DNA of 12,725 bases from Candidatus Dormiibacterota bacterium (GTDB lineage: Bacteria > Chloroflexota > Dormibacteria > Aeolococcales > Aeolococcaceae), in NCBI GenBank assembly GCA_003136295.1, contig PLDZ01000224.1:1-12725 (forward strand), written 5' to 3'. Shown here piece by piece: positions 7,167 through 12,725 of this stretch; position 1 is the stretch's first letter, and each line of letters begins with the position of its first letter. The notes beneath the pieces were generated by a model. The model was given only the letters and a program-made list of their open reading frames with translations. It had not been told where the DNA came from and searched no databases. The translations under genes and the position numbers were made by a program.

Positions 7167-7994
7167 GTGAATTCGCTGCGGATGAATCGACTCCTTGGAT
7201 CCAAAGGTTGTGCCGTGGTCGTAGCGTGCGATCACGGTGAGTTTGACGGTCCACAACCGGGACTGCTGGACCCGATCGATCTGCTGAATCAGCTCGGCGA
7301 CGCGCCAGATGGAATACTTATGAGCCCGGGGACACTGCGCCGCGCTGCATCGGTGCTCGGGAAACGAAACGCGCCGGTTCCCATAGTTCGGTTGAACTGG
7401 AATTCTGTGTATGCCTTTGGGTGGAAACCCCAGGACTCAGTGGGAGCCACCGTCATCGACGCCGAGGAAGCCCTGCGGCTCGGCGCCGACGTAGCGCTGG
7501 TCGGTCTGACGCTGAACACGGGTTCGGAATCGGTTGACGCCGCGAACATCGACAGCTTTTGTCAGGCGCTGCTCGGCTGCAGGCGACTGGGGTTACCGGC
7601 TATTGGTGAGTACTTCCCCGACGCGGCGACGGCAGCGGATCCGGACCGACTGCACGACGAGGTTGTACGCGGCGTTCGCATTGTCTGTGAACTGGGCGCG
7701 GACGCTGTCAAGACATTCTTGAACCCGGAGTGGACCGACGTCATCGCCGGGTGTCCGATCCCTGTCTTTGGCCTCGGAGCGGAAAGAAAGAACTCTGATC
7801 TTGAGGCCCTGGAGCTGGCACACGGGCAGATCAAGGCCGGCGCGAGTGGCGTCGTTTTCGGTCGCAACGTGTTCCAATCGGATGATCCGTTGCGCTTTGC
7901 CCGGGCCCTCTCGGCCGTCGTGAAAGACGGCAAGGAACCGATCCACGCGCTGCATCTTGCGGACGCGCACTCGGCGCCCGGACAAGCGAATTGA
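7167..7994 (+). CDS. Class I DeoC/FbaB/LsrF-family aldolase, copy 2
   Basis: Second TIM-barrel Schiff-base aldolase of the operon, 275 residues with the chosen GTG start, the same length as copy 1. It shares with copy 1 the opening R-x-N-R-L-L, the ACDHG strand (D22), and the closing GASGVVFGRNVF. The predicted Schiff-base lysine is K182 in DAVKTFL, closer to the usual LsrF/AroA' pattern than copy 1. E148-Y149 follow in the mid-barrel segment GEYFPD. The phosphate pocket differs: where copy 1 has RGGPK, this one reads GLGAERK, so the canonical GG pair is altered. The two copies are clearly homologous but far apart in sequence, which argues for distinct substrates rather than redundancy. It is the last gene of the rightward operon, and I see no clear terminator after it. 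Family call secure; reaction unknown. Confidence 0.9.
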   Translation: MNSLRMNRLLGSKGCAVVVACDHGEFDGPQPGLLDPIDLLNQLGDAPDGILMSPGTLRRAASVLGKRNAPVPIVRLNWNSVYAFGWKPQDSVGATVIDAEEALRLGADVALVGLTLNTGSESVDAANIDSFCQALLGCRRLGLPAIGEYFPDAATAADPDRLHDEVVRGVRIVCELGADAVKTFLNPEWTDVIAGCPIPVFGLGAERKNSDLEALELAHGQIKAGASGVVFGRNVFQSDDPLRFARALSAVVKDGKEPIHALHLADAHSAPGQAN

Positions 7995-8069
7995 TGGAGT
8001 TCGGGCCTCTGGTCGCGCGTAACAAAGGCTAATTTGGCATGCAGCCTCATCCGTGGGAGGATTCGTGCA

Positions 8070-8504
8070 ATGGCTGCGTATACTCCGCGCAGACCGCCCG
8101 GCTGGTTGAAGCACGCCAATCGGATCAACGTCGCCTTGTTGCGCCGAGGAATCGGCCCTGGCTCGCAGCGATTGCTTTCCGTGCCGGGACGCACCACCGG
8201 AATGCGACGGACCACGCCGGTCGCCGTCGTCGCCATCGACAGAGAGCGCTGCATCGTGGCTGGCTACGAGGCGTCGGACTGGGTAAAGAATGCTCGCAGC
8301 GCAGGGTGGGCGCTCATCGGCCGCGGCAAGACGAACGAGCGGGTCAGGCTCACCGAAATATCCCCCGACCATAGCGTCCTGGTCCTGCGCGAGTTCGCGC
8401 GAAAAGTTCGCGGTGGGCGTTCCTTCCTAACAGTCAGGGCCAATGCGTCAGATGCCGAGTTCGCCGAAGCGAGCACTCATCACCCGGTATTTCGTCTGAA
8501 CTGA
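8070..8504 (+). CDS. Deazaflavin (F420)-dependent nitroreductase-like protein, Ddn/DUF385 family
   Basis: Small split-barrel protein of 144 residues, the usual family length. GSQRLLSVPGRTTGMRRTTPV (31-51) corresponds to the family's LTTTGRKSGxxRxxPL cofactor-phosphate segment. DWVKNARSAGWALIG (70-84) corresponds to the WxxNLxAxPxV segment. Family members bind F420, some bind FAD or heme instead, and many have no known substrate. The ATG at 8070 is preceded by GGGAGG (8055-8060), nine bases away. An in-frame TTG at 8034 is possible but adds nothing conserved. It lies 75 bp after aldolase 2 on the same strand with its own ribosome binding site. Nothing links it to the catabolic pathway. F420-type proteins are frequent in actinobacteria and support the host guess. 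Confidence 0.82.
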   Translation: MAAYTPRRPPGWLKHANRINVALLRRGIGPGSQRLLSVPGRTTGMRRTTPVAVVAIDRERCIVAGYEASDWVKNARSAGWALIGRGKTNERVRLTEISPDHSVLVLREFARKVRGGRSFLTVRANASDAEFAEASTHHPVFRLN

Positions 8505-8740
8505 CGATTTGGTTGTGCGGTCGGACGGCGTCCGCGAGGTTGGAATTGTGATTGGTCCCCCGTAAAGTTGAAGGCTGCCGGCTAGCCCGAGCGAGGGATC
8601 TTGTGTGATTCCTTCCCGGCACACCGCGCTGGTTGTCCTTCCGGTGACAAACTGCTCGGCCACGCCAGCATCCGCGAACGTACCCAGAGACGCGCGGAGT
8701 CGGCTGTCTACGCAGGCCACGCCACTATCCTGCAGGGACG
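8505..8740. other. Intergenic stretch, no gene recognised
   Basis: Separates the Ddn-like gene from the cation-transporter-like gene. A short GC-rich hairpin (CGGAC, GGC, GTCCG) lies just after the Ddn stop, but without a T-run. A leftward open frame crosses the region and enters the Ddn gene; I could not link it to any family. Confidence 0.4.
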
Positions 8741-9355
8741 ATGACGCACACTCAGCCCGACCGCTCTGTGCTCATAGCCCTCGCGCTGCGGTTGTCCTGG
8801 TTGTCGGTGGCGTGGGCAGTCTTGTCGGGCGCGGCAAGCCTCGCAGTAGGCGTGCTCGACCACAGCTTGGTGGTCGTCGGCGTCGGCCTCAATCTCCTTG
8901 GTGACATGGCTGGATCACTGGTGCTGATCTGGCGTTTCGGTCACGAGCGCAAGCGCTTCCACCGCGCAGAAGACGCTGAGCGCGTCGCGCGTCTCATTGT
9001 GGGCGCGTGTCTGACAATCGTTTCGGCTTTCCTTGCCGTGGAAGCGGTGCGACGGCTCACCGCCGGCACTGGGGCAGCTCACGCCGTCGCGCCCATCGTG
9101 GTAGCCGCCGCCTCCCTCGTGGTGCTGCCACCGCTGGCGCGAGCAAAGCGACACGCGGGGACCATGCTGGGTAGTCGGGCGCTGCGCGGGGATGGCACGC
9201 TCAGCGGCGTGGGCGCGGCCGTTGCGTTGAGCGCGGTCGCCGGCTTGCTCGCCAACCGGACGCTGGGGTGGTGGTGGGTCGATCCGACAGCGGCTTTGGT
9301 TGTCGCGCCGGTGGCTGGTCTCGAGGCGCGCGCGGTCTTCGCGCCCGCTCCCTGA
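8741..9355 (+). CDS. Cation-transporter-like membrane protein (TMEM163/CDF-type)
   Basis: Integral membrane protein of 204 residues with six hydrophobic segments at about 13-38, 42-65, 82-105, 115-134, 155-172 and 177-195. The order and the landmarks LNLLGDMAGSLVLIW (50-64), LRGDGTLSGVG (148-158) and WWWVDPTAALVV (177-188) match the short actinobacterial proteins annotated as cation transporters, related to the cation diffusion facilitators. Typical CDF metal sites use H/D-xxx-D in helices 2 and 5. Here helix 2 has N51-xxx-D55, and helix 5 keeps D151 but not the His/Asp pair. The cytoplasmic CDF domain is absent. Zinc efflux is therefore not assured. The ATG follows a weak GGGACG. It stands alone. 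The last residues are less family-like than the rest, and the stop falls inside a palindrome. Confidence 0.75.
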   Translation: MTHTQPDRSVLIALALRLSWLSVAWAVLSGAASLAVGVLDHSLVVVGVGLNLLGDMAGSLVLIWRFGHERKRFHRAEDAERVARLIVGACLTIVSAFLAVEAVRRLTAGTGAAHAVAPIVVAAASLVVLPPLARAKRHAGTMLGSRALRGDGTLSGVGAAVALSAVAGLLANRTLGWWWVDPTAALVVAPVAGLEARAVFAPAP

Positions 9356-9365
9356 GGCCCTCAGG
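9351..9365. repeat. Perfect inverted repeat over the stop codon, possible terminator
   Basis: CCTGAGG, C, CCTCAGG: seven-base arms spanning the TGA of the preceding gene. As RNA it would fold as a 5-bp stem with a 5-base loop. No T-run follows, so it may be a Rho-dependent or weak terminator, or simply chance. Confidence 0.35.
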
Positions 9366-9402
9366 TTCCAAGCGATATGTGCGCGGCGCACACGAGCGTC
9401 TT

Positions 9403-9419
9403 GTTACTCGAGGAGTAAC
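9403..9419. repeat. Perfect inverted repeat, 7-bp arms with 3-base loop
   Basis: GTTACTC, GAG, GAGTAAC, located 48 bp after the cation-transporter-like gene. It could serve as that gene's transcription terminator (no T-run) or as an orphan operator for a lost neighbour. It is AT-richer than its surroundings. Confidence 0.4.
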
Positions 9420-9730
9420 GCGTCGGCCCCCAACCGGTTGCACAGACGCCGAAGCAGCCCATATGCCCGCATCAATCCACCCTAGCTAAGCATTCCGGGC
9501 CTATTGACGCCACACTGCTGTCTCTAAACGCACAACCCGGGCGGCTGCGAGCGCAGGTCTGGATGTGCCTTGATCGCGACCGCACGCTGCTTGACAACGT
9601 GCCTCCGCGCCCCGTACCGTTTTTCTCGACGTATCCACCGTGCTCCATCAGTATCTCTGTACCCGAAGGCGTTGTCCATATCGGGCCAAGGAACCCTCCG
9701 GCGAGTTCAGGATGGGCGTCGTCGGGAAGC
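9420..9730. other. Non-coding or decayed stretch
   Basis: No open frame here shows a recognisable family, ribosome binding site or coding-like composition. A leftward open frame (9472-9762) begins inside the tRNA-like segment and has no family features. A GGCCAAGG at 9684-9691 resembles a tRNA 5' acceptor strand but lies too far from the tRNA-like 3' part to pair as a normal gene. Confidence 0.4.
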
Positions 9731-9779
9731 CCACCTTGGTAAGGCGTAGGCCGTGAGTTCAATCCTCACCTTGGGTCCA
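9731..9779 (+). pseudogene. Partial tRNA-Thr(GGT): anticodon arm to CCA, likely attachment-site scar
   Basis: The 3' two-thirds of a tRNA is readable. The 5' anticodon stem CCACC (9731-9735) leads into loop TTGGTAA (9736-9742) with anticodon GGT. The 3' stem GGCGT is imperfect, with two mismatches. The variable loop is AGGCC. The T-arm is perfect, with stem GTGAG/CTCAC and loop TTCAATC (9753-9769). Then come six acceptor bases CTTGGG, T and encoded CCA (9777-9779). One acceptor base is missing, and no complementary CCCAAG lies at the right distance upstream. The bases before it give at most a poor D-arm with an over-long loop, so it is not a working tRNA. Tyrosine integrases often recombine between the anticodon loop and the 3' end of tRNA genes, leaving exactly such a segment. 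Alternatively it is a decayed tRNA gene. Confidence 0.65.
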
Positions 9780-9892
9780 GCTCGCCGCACAGGCGGTTTC
9801 GAGTTGAGGCGGGGTGCGGTCCACCGCACGATTCATCGGGCTGCAGTCGGCTCGATCGGGGTGCGACAACCGCACGTCTCACGCCAACCGGC

Positions 9893-10108
9893 GCTCGATA
9901 CGTCTGCGCTGCCATCGCCCGCAGGTTGCAGATTCCGTCGTTCAGCCCTCGTCAACTTCGCCACACGACCGCCGCGATGTTGCAGCAGCAGACGGGCGAC
10001 TCCGTCCTCACCGCTGAAACGCTGGGGCTCGCTAAGCCAACGCTCCGTCGCCGTCAACAACACCCTCGCTCAGACCCGTCGACATCTGGCTCGCATGACC
10101 TCGAGTAG
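9893..10108 (+). pseudogene. Dead remnant of a tyrosine recombinase (integrase) C-terminus
   Basis: The frame ending at the TAG 10106-10108 reads ARYVCAAIARRLQIPSF then SPRQLRHTTAAMLQQQTGDS and an AETLG segment. This is the box II region of phage-type integrases (usual form PHQLRHTxAT...LLxxTGDxxxVxxxLGH). The catalytic Arg of HxxR is present, but its His reads Arg (CGT for CAT, 9950-9952). The His of LGH reads Leu (CTC for CAC, 10028-10030). The nucleophilic Tyr is absent from the RRRQQH tail. Upstream, the catalytic domain's first Arg box is not recognisable. It therefore cannot function. It lies about 115 bp beyond the tRNA-Thr 3' segment on the same strand, the standard placement for an element's integrase next to its attachment site. 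No start or ribosome binding site is seen. Confidence 0.6.
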
Positions 10109-10528
10109 GAGGGGTCGTAGTTCGCCGTGCACCGCAACCGTGAGCTACGTCCATAGTGTCGACTCGTTGGCAGCGGATCCGGCGATCCCAGGCCCGGGCT
10201 TAGCGTTGCTCTAACGGACTGTTCGGACACGGCGATTCCGCGTACGGATCTCACCGTGGAGTCATTCCTGGTCGGCACGTGACATCGCGTCTGCACCCGG
10301 CGAGCCAGTCGTCGTCCGTCATCGCCGAGGGCTCGGGCGCCTGCGTGCATGCCGATGTGAAGCGATGGGTAGCGCCAGCGCCATCTCGTGCCGTGTGAAC
10401 AGGGAGTGGCGATGGCGGCTCGCTCCGAGGCCACTTCGGTCATGCCGTGGGCGTCGCGCAGATGGGCGATGAGCGCGAACGTCCGGTAACGTGGGGGCAC
10501 CGCACCGATGTGCCGGTGTGCCTCGGAA
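10109..10528. other. No recognisable gene; decayed sequence
   Basis: Open frames on both strands lack family features. A leftward frame over 10054-10605 contains AVPPRYRTFALIA, which faintly recalls the core-domain start of actinobacterial integrases (PPRYRALVLLAA), but the match stops after about 13 residues. It may be debris of a second recombinase or chance. Confidence 0.35.
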
Positions 10529-10654
10529 TCAGGCGCGACCGTGACGCTCACTCCGTTCTCCCGTCGACTCGGTCGGCGCGGCCGCATCCGAACCGCTGCA
10601 GCCAACGACCAAGAAAGCCGCTCTGGCAGCTCCGAACATCAGTCGTGGTTTCAT
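10529..10654 (-). pseudogene. Lipoprotein signal-peptide fragment (41 codons), probably a broken gene
   Basis: A leftward ATG at 10652-10654 follows GAGGAG (spacing six bases), a good ribosome binding site. It encodes 41 residues. The opening MKPRLMFGAARAAF gives a basic start and a weak hydrophobic core. The lipobox is LVVGC with the modifiable Cys at 19, followed by SGSDAAAPTESTGE, the flexible Ser/Ala/Pro/Thr tether typical of secreted lipoproteins. The frame then ends at TGA 10529-10531. Such a protein would have no mature domain, so the gene is probably frameshifted or truncated; downstream frames do not clearly continue it. An Arg inside the hydrophobic core and the short length weaken the call. 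A small genuine lipoprotein is possible but less likely. Confidence 0.35.
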
Positions 10655-11571
10655 TGGCCGCTCCTCGGGCTACGACTCCAGTCCGTCTAGAGAGGCGGGC
10701 ACTGCTCTGACTCTGCGCCAGGAGCGCATGCAACTCTGAAGGGAAGAGGCTTCGCCGCGTCCTCGTATCGCGAGCATCGCGACTACCTGACACCACCGAT
10801 CCAATCGGCGGGGTATCACCATGGTGCCCGCAGCGCGGTATCGCAACTGTGAGTACTCGACCGGCGCATGGGGCTGAACGCGCGCCACGGTCGAATGCAG
10901 CGAGTGCCCTGAGGTTGCGCCGATCCGCGCGTGCAAGTCGCCGGATCGCGGCGGCGACACGTTTCGCAGCTTTCGGTTTCCCTCGCCGGTGTCGTCTTCT
11001 GAGCGGCGGGAGGCTGCCTCGCGAACTGTTTGACGGGGAGTAGTCACATCGGTCACAACACCACCCACGCCTGCCGGCCGCCGGATGCGTGACGCTCGCT
11101 TTGCGGCACTGCGACGCGAATCAGGACACAAAATCGTCAGCGACATCTGGGATGTTCCGACTCGAATCGCTTGCAGAGCTCGCCCGATCGGGCGCACGCA
11201 GCAACGAGCAATTTCATATGATCCACCCTAAATACGAGCGATTTCGAGAGATCTGCAGGCCACGGAGTTAGTCGATGATCATCATCGGGAGTGCTGGATC
11301 AACCACTGGTCTTGAGATCAACAACGCGAAATTTGGAGGGTGCACATAAGACGGATAATCCTGGATTAGCCGGGCGGATGCTCACGATCGCTCCGAACGG
11401 CCAAGCTGACCCAACATTCACCAGACAGTGGGCTAGCGCCGGCGAATTCCCGCGCCTGCATATCGGTTGCCGAACATTTGCGTGCTGAGTAGCGCGATCG
11501 CGACTCCCTCAGAGCGTCTTGAAAAACCGCAGGAGCCGCGAAGCCCCAGAGGTTCCCACATACTGGACCGC
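10655..11571. other. No recognisable gene; decayed or non-coding
   Basis: About 0.9 kb with only patchy open frames that have no family features. Near its end, an ATG at 11275 with a GGAG before it opens a 24-codon peptide starting MIIIGSAGSTTGLEI. It reads like a gene start that stops at once at TAA, and I cannot assign it. The base word GATGATCATC at 11274-11283 is a trivial palindrome. No terminal repeats or transposase motifs were seen. Confidence 0.4.
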
Positions 11572-12300
11572 GTGCCTCCCGCGAACGATCTCGAGCACGC
11601 CCGCTACTCACGCATGCGCTGGAACACGCCGCTGTCCGAGGAACACGCCAGGCTCCTATTGAACCGCCTCGACATCCGGCCTGGGGCATCGCTCCTCGAC
11701 CTCGGCTGCGGGTGGGGCGAGCTGTTACTCCGCGCGGTCGAGAGCGCCGGCGTGACGTCGGGCATCGGCGTGGACACTGACCCCAAGGCCCTCGCACGAG
11801 GACGCTCCCTGGCCGCCGATCGCGGCCTCGACGGGCGCGTAAACTTCGTCGTCGGCTCAGCCGACGCGTGGCAGCATCCCGCCGACCGAGTCATCTGCGT
11901 CGGTGCGGCGCATGCCTGGGGCGGTGCTGAGGCGGCATTGACGGCAGCAACCCAGATCGTCCAGCCTGGTGGTCGACTCCTCTTCGGCGACGGATGCTGG
12001 GAGCGCTCCCCAAACGAGGAAGCGGCCAAACTGTTCGGTGACGCCGTCCTCACACTTAGCGAGCTCGTCGAGTGCGTGCATAGGGCAAAGTGGCGGATCC
12101 TGCATCTGAGCACCGCCGATCAGCGCGAGTGGGACGACTTCGAGTCAACCTGGCGCGCCGGACGTCAGGAGTGGCTGCTTGCCAACCCGGAGGATGAGCG
12201 AGCTCCCACGGCGCGAAACGAACTGGATCTCGAGCTCGGGCAGTACGTCGAGACATATCGAGGCGTGCTCGGCTTCTGCTACCTCGTCCTCGGCCGGTAG
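11572..12300 (+). CDS. Class I SAM-dependent methyltransferase
   Basis: Cytosolic Rossmann-fold methyltransferase, 242 residues from the chosen GTG. MRWNTPLSEEHARLLLNRL is the N-terminal lead. LLDLGCGWGELLLRA (41-55) is motif I, the SAM glycine loop. GIGVDTD (64-70) supplies the acidic residue that binds the ribose hydroxyls. VICVGAAHAWGG and GGRLLFGDGCWE cover the post-I and motif III regions. The C-terminal HLSTADQREWDDFESTWRAG and YRGVLGFCYLVLGR are well ordered and typical of an actinobacterial family of unknown acceptor. The frame is open back to a TTG at 11467, but those 35 residues are not family-like. No good ribosome binding site precedes the GTG; CATACT seven bases before it could be the -10 of a leaderless transcript. 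It appears intact although it borders decayed DNA. Acceptor substrate unknown. Confidence 0.87.
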   Translation: MPPANDLEHARYSRMRWNTPLSEEHARLLLNRLDIRPGASLLDLGCGWGELLLRAVESAGVTSGIGVDTDPKALARGRSLAADRGLDGRVNFVVGSADAWQHPADRVICVGAAHAWGGAEAALTAATQIVQPGGRLLFGDGCWERSPNEEAAKLFGDAVLTLSELVECVHRAKWRILHLSTADQREWDDFESTWRAGRQEWLLANPEDERAPTARNELDLELGQYVETYRGVLGFCYLVLGR

Positions 12301-12725
12301 CGGATTTCCAGCGCTCGCCTATTGGTCGCCGCGAAGCCCCGGACGCCATAAGGAGGTCGACCCCTGGACGAGAGGCTCCAAGACCGTCTTCACCGGGATA
12401 GGGCATGACGCCCACCGTCGGCGAAACCAGGGCTATGCGCAAGCGTGGCCTCGACGTCTGGCTAGAACCCGTGCAACACCAGATCACGCACAACTCGTCG
12501 TCATGACACTACATCTGGTCAGGAACGTCGCGATGAAAGGAGCGCAAGGAAAGAGAGACGACGGTTCAGTCGGGTCACGGTATGGGGTCGGGCAAATCAG
12601 ATAACGCTGTCGAACTGACGCCGCGAGATCACGACGTATACATCAGAGCGAACAATTTCTCATCATCTCGGTCTAATCGCACATCCGCAGCGCAGCTGGC
12701 GCCGCAACCATTCTCGGATCGACGA
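12301..12725. other. No gene recognised at the right end
   Basis: After the methyltransferase stop, neither strand gives an open frame with family features or a convincing start. An AAGGAGGT-like word at 12350-12357 is not followed by a start codon at useful spacing. The sequence may be further decayed island DNA or the flank of a gene beyond the window. Confidence 0.4.

Noticed and set aside
8448..8720. Leftward open frame between the Ddn-like and cation-transporter-like genes
   Set aside because: It runs into the Ddn gene antisense and I see no family motif or convincing start. Kept only as an intergenic note.
9472..9762. Leftward open frame of 96 codons before the integrase remnant
   Set aside because: It starts at a TTG inside the tRNA T-arm and has no recognisable motif, so coding use is unlikely.
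10420..10540. Second integrase fragment suggested by AVPPRYRTFALIA on the minus strand
   Set aside because: Only about 13 residues resemble the integrase core-domain start and no catalytic residue follows; too weak to annotate.
11275..11349. 24-codon frame starting MIIIGSAGSTTGLEI with a GGAG upstream
   Set aside because: Too short and unlike any family; possibly a broken gene start, but not supportable as a gene.
1..12725. CRISPR arrays, rRNA, toxin-antitoxin pairs, transposase genes and riboswitches
   Set aside because: No regularly spaced repeats, rRNA-like conserved words, IS ends or known riboswitch cores were seen by eye on either strand.

Overview
The window is GC-rich and mixes ATG, GTG and TTG starts. 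Its accessory genes include a deazaflavin-type (Ddn/DUF385) protein, a TMEM163-like cation-transporter homologue and a methyltransferase of a type common in actinobacteria. This suggests an actinomycete-like soil or environmental bacterium. It is an inference from gene content; no marker gene is present.

Positions 1-7994 hold a compact divergent catabolic locus. Leftward run an APC-superfamily permease (2320-3831), an FGGY carbohydrate kinase (765-2276) and a D-2-hydroxyacid dehydrogenase (768 down to the window edge, truncated there). Rightward run a DeoR-family repressor (4141-4935), a class I DeoC/FbaB/LsrF-type aldolase (4932-5759), a class III PLP aminotransferase (5777-7150) and a second, divergent aldolase of the same family (7167-7994). 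Gene spacing is very tight, with overlaps of 4 bp or less. The 309-bp control region between the arms carries a promoter-like pair for the leftward arm, a perfect 15-bp palindrome and repeated 8-10 bp words.

The logic is that of a pathway for a nitrogen-bearing, sugar- or polyol-like compound: amino-acid-type uptake, phosphorylation, aldol cleavage, transamination and an NAD-dependent 2-hydroxy/2-oxo acid step, under a repressor that probably senses a phosphorylated intermediate. I do not recognise this exact combination as a described pathway, and the substrate cannot be read from the sequence.

Positions 8070-9355 hold two stand-alone small genes, a Ddn-like protein and a cation-transporter-like membrane protein.

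Positions 9356-11571 look like a decaying integration scar. They contain the 3' part of a tRNA-Thr(GGT) (anticodon arm to CCA), a dead tyrosine-recombinase C-terminus just beyond it, a lipoprotein-type 5' fragment, and otherwise nothing recognisable.

Positions 11572-12300 encode an intact class I SAM-dependent methyltransferase. The last 425 bp show no gene.
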